NCBI RefSeq assembly: GCF_019218265.1
Contig: NZ_JAHUZE010000002.1
Coordinates: 248,001 to 312,000 of the forward strand
Reading direction: 5' to 3'
Length of the DNA: 64,000 bases
Source: Maritimibacter dapengensis
GTDB taxonomy: Bacteria; Pseudomonadota; Alphaproteobacteria; Rhodobacterales; Rhodobacteraceae
The notes below the pieces were generated by a model. It ran no database searches. It saw nothing but the letters and a program-made list of their open reading frames with translations, and was not told the DNA's origin. Each line of letters begins with the position of its first letter. Position 1 is the stretch's first letter. Below are positions 38,800 to 48,200 of this stretch, piece after piece. The translations under genes were made by a program, and so were the position numbers.

Positions 38800-38982
38800 G
38801 CGCGCAGTCTATGGGGTGGGCGCGCCGGGCGGTAGGGGCGAATTGCACGCGGCGTGCGATGGACGCCCGCGCCGTCCTGCCGTATCAAGTGCGCGCGACC
38901 TTGGTCCTTCTGCGATCCACGCATAAGGCCCACGAGAAAGGCTCGACGCCACATTGTTTGCCGGGCGAACCGGGGAGACATC

Positions 38983-39720
38983 ATGAAAAGCCTGTTCCAA
39001 AGAAGACGCCCAGATCCTCCCCAGACGCCGGCGGCGCCCGCGCCAAAAACGGCCCGGTCCCGCGCCCGGCCCAGCCCGACATCGGAAGAATTCCTTGGCG
39101 CATATTTCGGAGCCGATGACGCCCTGACGATTTTCGACGTCGGCGCCCATCATGGCCAAAGCGCCCGGAAATACGCAGGGATGTTCCCGAACGCGAAGAT
39201 CTATTCGTTCGAGCCGTTCCCGGAGAGCTTCGCCATCCTGTCGGCGCTCGAAATCGACCGCCTGACCCCGGTCGACCTTGGCCTATCGAGCGAGGAGCGG
39301 ACCGAAACCTTCCAAGTGAACGCCGGAAGCGCCACCAACTCGCTCCTGCCGCTCAGCGAAAACGCCAAGACCACGTGGGGTGGCAACAAGGGCCTCGAGG
39401 CGCTGGAAGAGGTGGCGTGTCGGTTCACCACGCTCGACGCCTTCATGGCGCGAGAAGGGCTCAAGCGCATCGACTTCATGAAACTCGACGTTCAGGGGGC
39501 AGAATTCAAAGTCCTCGAAGGGGCGAAGGCAACGCTTGGCGCGCAGCGGATCGGGCTTATCCAGATGGAGATTATCCTGGGCGACACCTACGCCGCACAA
39601 AAGCCCTTCTCCTACTACCTAGACCAGCTCGCCCACCACGGCTACCGGCTCCGCATGGTGTCGGACCTCGTGGTCGTCGAAGGTCAACTCGTGCAGATGG
39701 ATGCCTTTTTCGAGGCATGA
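38983..39720 (+). CDS. FkbM-family methyltransferase
   Basis: 245 aa from the ATG at 38983 (GGGGAGA upstream). A Pro/Ala/Arg-rich N-terminus (about 8-35) precedes the SAM-binding Rossmann fold: IFDVGAHHGQSARKYAGMFP, IYSFEPFPESF and MKLDVQGAEFKVLEGA, the FkbM pattern. It methylates an OH group on a glycan, lipid or small molecule; substrate unknown. It stands alone between the divergent holB operon and the left edge of the island, 41 bp before attL. Confidence 0.87.
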   Translation: MKSLFQRRRPDPPQTPAAPAPKTARSRARPSPTSEEFLGAYFGADDALTIFDVGAHHGQSARKYAGMFPNAKIYSFEPFPESFAILSALEIDRLTPVDLGLSSEERTETFQVNAGSATNSLLPLSENAKTTWGGNKGLEALEEVACRFTTLDAFMAREGLKRIDFMKLDVQGAEFKVLEGAKATLGAQRIGLIQMEIILGDTYAAQKPFSYYLDQLAHHGYRLRMVSDLVVVEGQLVQMDAFFEA

Positions 39721-39761
39721 GACGGCCCGGGGCGCTCGGTGCGTAAAAGTTTCTTGGTGTG

Positions 39762-39779
39762 GTGGCGGAGGAGGTGGGA
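39762..39779. repeat. attL (18-bp core)
   Basis: gtggcggaggaggtggga, identical to 51761-51778. It is the duplicated fragment of the tRNA-Ser 3' end (reverse complement of the acceptor stem plus CCA). Confidence 0.88.
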
Positions 39780-39843
39780 ACTTCCGCTCGTAGGTTCTAA
39801 ATCTTTGTAATCATTTATTTTCAATGGGTTGAAGTGTGAATCG

Positions 39844-39863
39844 TGTGTGGTAGGTGTGTGTGG
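39844..39863. repeat. Left arm repeats TGTGTGG x2, 13-bp period
   Basis: TGTGTGG starts at 39844 and 39857, exactly 13 bp apart. The same heptamer is repeated at a 13-bp period at the right end (51666-51700). Probable integrase arm-binding sites. They overlap the region just before the integrase start, so integrase could repress itself. Confidence 0.55.
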
Positions 39864-39865
39864 CC

Positions 39866-41104
39866 ATGCCCAGATACCTCCAACAAAGAAGACGACGTTG
39901 GTATGCGGTGGTTGAGTTCCCCATCGATCTTCGCTCTGCATACGACAAACGTCGGCTAATTAAGTCGCTTGAGACAGAGTCGCTATCTGAGGCGGAGAGA
40001 CGGGTGCTTCCGGTCGTTTCGAGGTGGAAAGCAGAGTTTCAAGCTCTTCGCTCGGGTTCAACGCTCCCACTGGAGGAACTTGCCGAGCAATGGCGTTCCG
40101 ATTTCGAAGTGTCTCAAGGCGCCGAACGTGAGACACTCGCTATGGAACTCGCGGAGAAGGCTCGAGAGATAGACAGAACTGACCCAGAAAGTGCCGAGCG
40201 GTTCTTCAACACGGTAACAGGCAAAAATACAAATCTGAGTGTTCACATCGACGATTGGGCCGCAAGTCTCCAAGGCACTGCGAAGACCCGTGATATGCAA
40301 GTGTCCGATGTCAAACGATTTACAAAATCATTTCCAAATTCTGAGGGCGTGAACCGCCGTGCCGTTCAGAACTGGGTCTTGTCGTTGCAAAGAGAACAAA
40401 ATCTTCAGCCCGGCACCATCCGTAGGATCGTATCTGCATGTCGAAACTATTGGAGACATCTCGACCGACTTGGTGACATTGCCTCCGACGCGGACCCTTT
40501 CAAGGATGTGGCCCCCCGAAAGCCGTCAAGGAAACAAGCAAAAGGGCAGAAAAAATGGGAAGACTTCCAACCCAAACAGGTGGTGGACCTGTATCAAGCA
40601 GCACTGTCAAACGGAGACCAGAAACTTGGGCAACTCATCTATCTTGGCATGTGGACTGGATGTCGGATTGAAGAGATTTGTTCTCTGAAGGTCTCGGATG
40701 TTGATGAGGACCGATTTCGCATAGGGGACGCTAAGACCGAAGCGGGAGAACGGACAGTTCCAATCCATACGGAGCTGTCGGACATGCTGCGGACACTGTG
40801 TCGAACATCCAAGGACGGTTACGTCCTGTGCGGGCTAACTGTGAACAAGTATGATGATAGATCAAACGCCATCGGCAAACGCTTTGGCCGGCTGAAACGC
40901 AGTCATGGTTTCGACAGCCACTTTGTGTTCCATAGCATCCGGAAGACGGTAGCAACCATGCTAGAGAATGCAGGAGTGCCAGAGGGTGTTGCTGCGGATA
41001 TCCTCGGGCACGAGAAGAAAACTATGACCTACGGTCTATACTCGGGCGGGAGTTCATTTGAGCGGATGTCGTCCGCGATCTCTACGCTGCAATACCCATT
41101 CTGA
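39866..41104 (+). CDS. Tyrosine recombinase/integrase of the island
   Basis: 412 aa from the ATG at 39866 (MPRYLQQRRRRWYAVVEFP); an in-frame GTG at 39854 is the alternative start. An N-terminal arm-binding segment is followed by a SAM-like core-binding domain (about 125-215) and the catalytic domain with R267 (TGCRIEE), H356-x-x-R359 (FHSIRKT), H382 (LGHEKK) and nucleophile Y392 (TYGLYSGG). All catalytic residues are present. It catalyses integration at the tRNA-Ser 3' end and excision. It is adjacent to attL as in typical integrative islands. Confidence 0.93.
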   Translation: MPRYLQQRRRRWYAVVEFPIDLRSAYDKRRLIKSLETESLSEAERRVLPVVSRWKAEFQALRSGSTLPLEELAEQWRSDFEVSQGAERETLAMELAEKAREIDRTDPESAERFFNTVTGKNTNLSVHIDDWAASLQGTAKTRDMQVSDVKRFTKSFPNSEGVNRRAVQNWVLSLQREQNLQPGTIRRIVSACRNYWRHLDRLGDIASDADPFKDVAPRKPSRKQAKGQKKWEDFQPKQVVDLYQAALSNGDQKLGQLIYLGMWTGCRIEEICSLKVSDVDEDRFRIGDAKTEAGERTVPIHTELSDMLRTLCRTSKDGYVLCGLTVNKYDDRSNAIGKRFGRLKRSHGFDSHFVFHSIRKTVATMLENAGVPEGVAADILGHEKKTMTYGLYSGGSSFERMSSAISTLQYPF

Positions 41105-41353
41105 CTTATGTGCTTCCCCCGAAAAATCGTCTCAATTGGACCGCTCCAAAGGAGCCAAGAGCGCGCACTGACCTTGGCCGAATAGAAGCCGAAAATGGCA
41201 TGCGGACAGAACGTGACCTCACAAGAAGAGAGCAACTGCGCAAAATTTGCTAGTTCCTCTTCCTCGTTCTGCGATTTTTTTATGGCCTGCGCATGCAATT
41301 CGGCAAGCGCAACAAGCCTTCGCAGTCAACAAAATGTAATGGAGGCGACCGCA

Positions 41354-41722
41354 ATGAGCGACCCATCAACAATGCTCCAAAGAGAGAAAATCCGACGGAC
41401 CATCGAGAAGAAAAACTCACCTCGAACGAGCGTACAAGACTACATTTTCATCGGCAAGCTTCTCAAGAAAATCAAGGATGAGTATTCGTCGGCTCGCGCA
41501 CGGGGCAGGGTACGACGCGAAAGGTTTCCGGAACTCGACGCCTTCAACGGAGCTGATCTATCGAACTCGATTAGGCTTTATGAGGCGCTTGAAGGCGAAC
41601 GCGATTTTGATTTGCTTGAAGTCTTAGGCGTTGCGGACATACGAGATTTTCATTCGGGCAATCCGACCGTGATCATTCGAACCTATCGGACCAGGAAGTT
41701 CGAACTCGTGGCCGCCGACTGA
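41354..41722 (+). CDS. Hypothetical island protein (122 aa)
   Basis: 122 aa from the ATG at 41354, chosen because GGAGG lies 8 bp upstream; the open frame continues 53 codons further back with Ser/Cys-rich sequence unlike a protein. It is charged (many K/R/E), with a central helical region (YIFIGKLLKKIKDEY). The start of that region faintly resembles DUF3102-like phage/plasmid proteins. A strong terminator follows. The position between integrase and recombinase would suit an excisionase or accessory factor, but no motif supports it. Confidence 0.6.
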   Translation: MSDPSTMLQREKIRRTIEKKNSPRTSVQDYIFIGKLLKKIKDEYSSARARGRVRRERFPELDAFNGADLSNSIRLYEALEGERDFDLLEVLGVADIRDFHSGNPTVIIRTYRTRKFELVAAD

Positions 41723-41749
41723 CTTAGCATTCACCACAAACTCAATATG

Positions 41750-41781
41750 AGCCCTGATGGAGAACCATCGGGGCTTTTTTT
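41750..41781 (+). terminator. Rho-independent terminator
   Basis: A 10-bp stem (GCCCTGATGG / CCATCGGGGC, one G-U pair, loop AGAA) at 41751-41774 is followed by seven T residues. It is 28 bp after the stop of the 122-aa gene. Confidence 0.9.
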
Positions 41782-41796
41782 CGTGCAGGAACACAG

Positions 41797-42291
41797 ATGA
41801 ACAGCAACCCAAAAAATGAAACAACCGCGATTTGTCCTTGGTGCGAGACCCCATTTACGAAAAGGCGTAAGGACCAATTCTATTGCACTGCTAAATGCAG
41901 AAAAGACAGACACCAATATCATGAAAGAAAATCCAACCCTGTCAACTCTCGCAACAGCAAATCCAAATGGCGTGCAAACCTAGAACTCTTCGACACCTCG
42001 GACCGGCTTGGAGAGGATTTCTACGCAACGCTTCCATCTGAGAGGCTTGGATACTTGCGCAACATCATCAATCACGCTCGAACAAAGTCAGGGAGAGTAC
42101 GGAACGTGCTCGCGAACTTGTACCTTCTGAACGACTGTGAAAACAAAAAACGATATAGGCATGGCTCTCGCTTCGCATATCCGAACATTACGCAAGTTTG
42201 CGAAAGTTACTGTAGACGGTTCTGGGGGAGCTCGGTTCGTGACGTGGTCTTGGGGCGAGCGACCGAGCCCGAGTCGGGCGAGATCCTTTGA
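41797..42291 (+). CDS. Small zinc-finger-like island protein (164 aa)
   Basis: 164 aa; ATG at 41797 with AGGAA upstream, 15 bp after the terminator. The N-terminus has a treble-clef/FCS-like zinc motif, CPWCETPF then FYCTAKCRKDRHQYH (CxxC-x(n)-CxxxC), suggesting nucleic-acid or protein binding. The remainder is basic with no recognised domain. Proteins with this motif are common in alphaproteobacterial islands, but a function is not known to me. Confidence 0.65.
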   Translation: MNSNPKNETTAICPWCETPFTKRRKDQFYCTAKCRKDRHQYHERKSNPVNSRNSKSKWRANLELFDTSDRLGEDFYATLPSERLGYLRNIINHARTKSGRVRNVLANLYLLNDCENKKRYRHGSRFAYPNITQVCESYCRRFWGSSVRDVVLGRATEPESGEIL

Positions 42292-42629
42292 ACGCGTCTT
42301 CACCATGTTTAGAGGGATTGTCTTGAAGAGGTTCCAAAGGAACGCGTGAACGTACATCTTACAATATCGGAGGCATCCAAAAAAACAATAATAACAACTA
42401 ATAAACCCCCCACATTTTTGAAGTGGCTTTTTCAGACCCCCGGCCCCTTTGGAAAGAAAAAATTCTTTCTAGGCGTGCCGCCATAAGGGGCCAGATAACC
42501 TGCCAATAGACCTTGCCCATGTGTCAGCCCTCCGAACGTGGCGCAATTCCTGCCAGATGGATTGGTTTATGCTTTTGGCAGACGACCTGTCTCTGAATCT
42601 TAAAATCTATTGGCAGATAGGAGGTCAAA
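42292..42629. other. Intergenic region upstream of the serine recombinase
   Basis: 338 bp without a gene. It is A+T-rich at first (runs of A and CCCCCCAC), then contains four TTGGCAG/CTGCCAA-type elements in inverted orientation from 42500 to 42616, annotated separately as a candidate res site. The recombinase promoter must lie here. Confidence 0.6.
42500..42616. promoter_or_regulatory. Candidate res/crossover site of the serine recombinase
   Basis: Outer inverted repeat CTGCCAATAGA (42500-42510) and TCTATTGGCAG (42606-42616), an exact 11-bp pair. An inner pair is CTGCCAG (42550-42556) and TTGGCAG (42575-42581). The right end is 13 bp before the recombinase start codon. Resolvases of this family bind several inverted 12-bp half-sites next to their own gene. 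Confidence 0.55.
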
Positions 42630-43175
42630 ATGCTGATTGGATATGCCAGAACTTCGACCCTTGAACAAAAAGCATCCATAGAGGCCCAAAGAGAGACTCT
42701 CAGTGCCGTCGGGTGCGAAAAGGTATGGGAAGAGCAAGTGAGCTCAGTTGGGGCCAGAGAGGCGCTCACAGACGCTCTGAGCTTCACTCGGGAAGGCGAC
42801 ACCCTCGTGGTGACGAAACTAGATCGCCTTGCTCGTTCCGTTCGGCATCTCGGAGAGGTGGTGGACCACCTAGAAGCCAAGGGTGTCAATCTGAGGGTGC
42901 TGGATATCTCTCTGGATACATCGACGGCCACGGGGAAACTCATGATGAACGTCTTGGGGTCAGTGGCTCAATTTGAACGGGAGATGATGCTTGAGCGGCA
43001 ACGTGAAGGGATCGCAAAGGCCAAGGTGAACGGTCGCTACAAAGGGAGGAAGCCGACAGCGAGAGCCAAGAAGGCAGAGATTGACCAAATGATCTCACAG
43101 GGCCATACGAAGCGAGAGGTAGCATTGGCGCTGGGCGTTTCTGAGAGGTCAGTCTATCGCGTTTGTTCCGAATGA
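42630..43175 (+). CDS. Serine recombinase (resolvase/invertase family)
   Basis: 181 aa, standard small resolvase length. Catalytic Ser9 is in YARTSTLEQ; the arginine-containing KLDRLARSVRHL and the long E-helix region (TGKLMMNVLGSVAQFERE) are intact. The C-terminal HTH is GHTKREVALALGVSERSVYRV. The ATG has an excellent AGGAGG site. It could resolve island dimers or invert a local segment using the inverted repeats upstream. It converges on the 639-aa gene, with 144 bp between. Confidence 0.93.
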   Translation: MLIGYARTSTLEQKASIEAQRETLSAVGCEKVWEEQVSSVGAREALTDALSFTREGDTLVVTKLDRLARSVRHLGEVVDHLEAKGVNLRVLDISLDTSTATGKLMMNVLGSVAQFEREMMLERQREGIAKAKVNGRYKGRKPTARAKKAEIDQMISQGHTKREVALALGVSERSVYRVCSE

Positions 43176-43319
43176 CCCTTGAAAGCTGGGGGCAGAACGA
43201 GTTGCTGCTCTCGGCCCAGAGCCAACATTCACATGCTTCATCAGTTGAGGCACGCTATTCGACAGCAAAGCAAGCAACGCGTTTAGCCCTGGGTTGGGCA
43301 ATAGCTGCTAGAAGCCATG

Positions 43320-45239
43320 TCATTGGATTGATTTCAAAGCAGCCAACCCCTGCCCCAAGTGGCGGCGAAGTACTGGCTCTATCGAGCATACTAGGCTTAG
43401 CTGCCCTTCTAGGGTGGGCGCATCCTCCTTGCTTACTTGCAGGCAGAGCTCATTGACCCATCCTCCAATGAAATCCATCCACGTCTCAGTCGCAGTAAAG
43501 GCACCCGCAGATACGAATGCGACCAACAGCTCGTCTGGGTACCAAGAGCCAGACTCCTCACGGTATACCCTTGCTATTGCGCGAACGCTACTTGCAAGGT
43601 CGGCGTTCCTCAGCCGCCCTGCGGCTGCCGCTAGCTCTTGAATGAGGCCCATACGCTGGGCAGTGGTCAACTGATCAGCAAAGCGAAAATTGCTTTTTCG
43701 TATGACCTCAACAGCACGGTCCGCCTTGTCGGCATCCACATTAAAAAGACCTGTCGCATAACTGAGCAACGCTACGCTTTCCGAGGTGAGCTTACCAAGC
43801 GACAAAACTTGGTCTAATTCAGCCTCAATTTCCTGCGGAATATTGTTGCGAGGGGAGGATTCGGCGCCCTCGATCGGGCCGGGAAAAAAGCTTCTGACCG
43901 ATCGAGCTTTGTTCAACTCACTCGAGGGGTCTCGTGTCGCAAGGATATCGCGCAATGGACCTTCTGGGATGCTCTCTCTGTAGAGCTCAGCTACATTGAA
44001 AAGTCGGCCAAGCAGTTCCTGTTTGAGATGGATTGGATGTACGTCCTCGGGACGCCAGCGTGGCTCTTCCCGCAGGTCAAGGAGATTGCGAAAAAGAAAG
44101 GCTTGCGTGTGAGCGTGCATAGCCCAATTGCAAAAACTTTCTACATCCACTCTGTCTGCAGCTTCCCGCGCTAGAAGAGATGCGTGTGCAAAAGTCGCGA
44201 TGCGCCTTTGAAATGGTTTCAAATGATGAAGTGTTTGGTTTCTGCAGACTTCGCTTTCGACGAGAACAATCATTGCTGTCAAAAGATGCAGTTGGCTCGA
44301 ATTGTCTGTGGGGTCTAGAGAAACGATTTGGCGAACAATATCCACCAACGCTCCTTCAAGCTGCGGGGATTTGGACGAAATGGATAGCGAGGCTTCTACA
44401 ACTCCCACCTTTGAGAAAAGGTCACCGTAGTCGCGGGCCCACAATGCCAAGGATAGAAACTGCTCCACTTCCAAACCAGAGTCAGCAATTTGCGCCGAAA
44501 CTAAAGGATGGGTACACAACAGGAGCGCAACATGGGCTTCTCGTGCCCCATCGCATGAAAGCAAACCAGCCATCAAAGCAGGTAAAACCTCTTCCGAAAA
44601 GATCTGAAAAGACTCGCTCCCACCCTCACCAATCAGATACTCAAAATACGCGAGCTCACTTGGGACCAAATCCTCTGCACGAACCTCTGCTTTATTTGCG
44701 CTCTGTCGCAGTGCTCTACTGAATGGCAACGGTGCAAGGGTAATCTTCTCTGACAGTTCCTCGATTTCTTTCTCAGTCAGCGGGCGCTCGTCTAGTTTAT
44801 CACGCCATTCTTGCATCGAGTTTACCGGAAAACCGTTTTCATTCAGAACTTCGTCAAATTCCCGCAGGCGTTCCTGTCGATCTGGAAGAAGCCCAAAGAA
44901 CTCTGAAAAAATGAATGTACCGGTATCACTAGTGATTTTCAGCAGGGGCCGTTCGCGTTCGCGCTGCTCGCGACTGACAATCCAAGTTTTCTTGGATTTA
45001 TCCTTAATCTCAATCTGCGGCGACTGCTTCGCTAGAGCCTTTTTTGCAAACTCGAAGAACTCAAGGCGAGCAAAGGTTGTCTCTTTTCCAAAAACAATTT
45101 GCTCTTCAGCATCTAGGCCAATCTGATTTCTAAAGTCGCGGTCTTCAACTAGCTCTCGGCGCAAGAAGAAGGGCAGAAGCCCCAATGCGATCGACTTTTC
45201 CTGTGATGAATTGAGAGGTGGCAACGCTTTCTCAACCAT
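43320..45239 (-). CDS. Large all-helical partner protein, no recognised family (639 aa)
   Basis: 639 aa from the ATG at 45239, which overlaps the stop of the upstream 1466-aa gene by 8 bp (ATGGTTGA); an in-frame start at 45272 is less likely. It is predicted mainly helical, with an N-terminal mixed region (about 1-130, containing KTWIVSREQRERERPLLKI with beta character) and then long helical-repeat-like stretches to the end. There is no signal peptide, membrane segment or ATP-binding motif. Tight coupling makes it an obligate partner of the nuclease protein: scaffold, sensor or inhibitor. A+T-rich relative to the core genome. Confidence 0.75.
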   Translation of the reverse strand: MVEKALPPLNSSQEKSIALGLLPFFLRRELVEDRDFRNQIGLDAEEQIVFGKETTFARLEFFEFAKKALAKQSPQIEIKDKSKKTWIVSREQRERERPLLKITSDTGTFIFSEFFGLLPDRQERLREFDEVLNENGFPVNSMQEWRDKLDERPLTEKEIEELSEKITLAPLPFSRALRQSANKAEVRAEDLVPSELAYFEYLIGEGGSESFQIFSEEVLPALMAGLLSCDGAREAHVALLLCTHPLVSAQIADSGLEVEQFLSLALWARDYGDLFSKVGVVEASLSISSKSPQLEGALVDIVRQIVSLDPTDNSSQLHLLTAMIVLVESEVCRNQTLHHLKPFQRRIATFAHASLLAREAADRVDVESFCNWAMHAHTQAFLFRNLLDLREEPRWRPEDVHPIHLKQELLGRLFNVAELYRESIPEGPLRDILATRDPSSELNKARSVRSFFPGPIEGAESSPRNNIPQEIEAELDQVLSLGKLTSESVALLSYATGLFNVDADKADRAVEVIRKSNFRFADQLTTAQRMGLIQELAAAAGRLRNADLASSVRAIARVYREESGSWYPDELLVAFVSAGAFTATETWMDFIGGWVNELCLQVSKEDAPTLEGQLSLVCSIEPVLRRHLGQGLAALKSIQ

Positions 45240-48200
45240 CACTAAACCCACCGTCATCCACGTAAGAACCAATCATGTTCCTGAGGCTGTTCTTTAGCCA
45301 CTCATGAATGGTCGGGTCTTCTCTACGTAGTGGTTCGAACACTTCTTCCTCTAACCAATTTCCAAACCTTTCGGCGGCATCACTTCCAGCTATTTCGGAA
45401 TAGCGAAGCGCCATACTATTGCAGACTATAGCCCAGCCAAATTGCGCAAGCCCTGACCCGTCGTTTTCGGTTATCGACCCTGCCCAATTTCTGATATCGA
45501 GCAAGTTGAGCAGCCAGCGAGAGAACGCTCGTGATGTTTCGTCTGGAACCTTAGGTTGCCACTGAGCGATTACCGCAGAAATGAGCGCACTCCTTAGTCC
45601 TTCAAACCAATTGTTCTCTTTACGTAGAACTAGCCACCCACGCATTTGGGCAACAAGTAGGTTTTCCCTGAAGGCTTTTAGGTCGGCCGTCTCGACAACT
45701 TTCCCGTCCCGAACGATCGCTTTGCTCAAGAGCTCGATCAACTCAGCGGAATCTGTGGGAATCAGGATGTAACCCGCCCTCCGCAATGAAGTACGGCATT
45801 GCACTAGTTGCGCTTGGGAGATTGCCCCACGTTGTTTGAGAGAATATAGAACGTCCAAGGAGGTCAGGATCTGAGTATGGCCGTCGCTTCCGTCAATGCG
45901 CTCAAACTGGTTCAGGTACCTGTCGTCGCTAACAACAGCATCCACTTTTTCAGCAAGTTGTAGAGCGGAGACATTCGGGTGCTTCTTCAGCTCATCGTCA
46001 CCGAAAACCTTGTCGACCTTCACTTTTCCGGTTGCGATTCCTTGCGAAAGTGGTGCCCGAACTCCTTCGATGATCCTCGAGAAATCGTCGGCTCGTTCAT
46101 CTAGTTCAACAAGCGCTCTGGCCTCACTCAACGAGCTCTTGGGCACAAAAACAGAGAACCCGGCATCTGAGAGAAATCTTAGCAAGTTCGTCGTCTGCAA
46201 GTACGTCACAGACAAGTCGTCCAACAGCAAACGAGCCCCATCCTCGATCTTTGGTTCGTCTGGCCACCGCTGCTCGGTCCTTTCTAGGAAAACACGAGCA
46301 GTTTGCTCGTCATGTTCGACCAACACTCCTAAATCAACGAGCTTGTCTACCAGTGTTTGGCAACTACAGAGCGTGTCCTTAAACTCGCCGAGATCGACGT
46401 TTTCATCCATCAACGAACCGGCGCGATGAACCGGTGCACTGCGGACCACTATGGTTTGACCCTCGCCATCTTTCGCACTGGCGGATGTGAGCATTTCTGC
46501 CAACTCGAGGTCAACGTTCGTAGATAGATCCGCATCCGGAGACACGGCTGGACGAAACTCCGAAACCTTACCCGACGCTACAGCTGTTAGTAATTCTCTA
46601 GCGGCCTTTGTACGACTTGGTTGATGGAAGCCAAGCTTCCTACGCTCATTAAACAACCATTCTAGTGTCGAATGGGGTATATGAACCTCATCAAAGAGAT
46701 CCAAAACATCCTCAAGCAAATCAAGAAATGCGAGACTTATCAACGCAGTGCTTTCGATGCCGATCTTCGATGGTGCGTCTTGAGGTGACTGGCGTACTCC
46801 ACTGTATGCCGATACAACCGCGCGTTTTCTCGGGTCAATTTGTTTGGCGTTTGCGACTATCGCTGAAACTTGCATTTCCAGAGATGACCTCCGCAATTCG
46901 GAAGCAATTAGCGAAAGCGGCATCTCTGCCTTGCGGAAACGTTCCCACACCGACGACACATGATCGTTCCATGCCGGTTGTTCTTTAACGATTTCGGAAA
47001 GTGATTTCTTCTGGATTGGTCCGTCTTCGCCCGATAAAGCTGCGGCCTTCTCAAACCAATCAAATGCGTCAGAAATTCCTTCCAGCCCGGTTTCCATTGC
47101 CGTTGCATAGCAGCCCAAAAGGACGTTCGGGTCCTCTTCACCGGAACATGCCGCGGCTTTCAGAAATCCCTCAAGGCGTGGGCTACCCGCTGCCGCAGAC
47201 AGTTCCGCGATCGCTAGCAGTTCCATTGCCGAACGCTCGTTCCGGTGGATCCATTCGCCTTCTAGATATGCTAACAATTCTTCCCAAAGTCCTGAAGCTA
47301 CAAGTACGTGCTGATGAAGGTTTCGGTCTGACTGCTCGCTTCGGATCTCTCTCAACTCCGAAACGGCTTCTAGGGCAGCGCCGAAAGCACCATTGCGGAA
47401 GTCAAGCCACGCCAATGCAGCTTTCAAAACGGGGGAAGAGCGAGCCAGACTCGGGACTTCATTTAAGACCCCTTGAGTCTCGCCATAATTGCCACTGTCC
47501 ATCATGAACTGGACGACACGTTCAGCTTCGGCTCTAGACTTTGTTCTCGAAACCAGTGTGCGAGCTAGCTCACAATAGCGCGCTGAGATACCCTGTCTCG
47601 CCAAGGCTTGAACCAAGTTTGCCAAGTTGGATGTGCTGGGCTCTTCGTGATATGCTTCCTCCAAATCGGGGATGCCAATGCCCGCTTCGCCTCGATCGAC
47701 AAGTTGTTCAAGCTTTTGCCTAATGGCAGAATTAAGGGTGCCGGAGTGTTGCTCTAGTAGCTCACGTGCGACAGCGAAATTGCCGACGTGTGCATTGGTC
47801 CGAACTTCAAAATCTAGAGTGCTGTCGGAGGTTATAAACCGTTGAATGCTCTCTTTGTTTCGTTCAAAGTAATTGAGAGCGACTTGGGCATCTTCTTTTG
47901 ATATCGCGACGACGAACCTCGCGATTGATATCTCTGGTTTTCCTTTAGGATACCTTGCCTCTTCACGCACCAATACCTCTTCCAGTTTGGAGTCGTCGAT
48001 GTTCAGGTCAAAGGAAATTCCAAGCGGAATATAGTGGATGGCTGCGTTATTGTCGCTCAATGCGCTCGCAAGTCTCTTTTCTGCCTCTGGCCGGTTCTCA
48101 AGATCGCGCAGCTCTAGCCAAAGGGCGAAGCTACCGTAAACATGGGAAGAGCCCGATTTATACTCTGAGGCGGAGGCTTCAGCTTTCCGAAAGAGCCGAC

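Noticed and set aside
38800-38982. Promoter or duplicated att site between holB and the FkbM gene
   Set aside because: No copy of the 18-bp att core, the 3' element or clear -35/-10 hexamers could be seen, so no feature was assigned.
43163-43456. 97-codon plus-strand frame overlapping the recombinase end
   Set aside because: It overlaps the recombinase stop in another frame, is mostly antisense to the 639-aa gene, and has no ribosome site.
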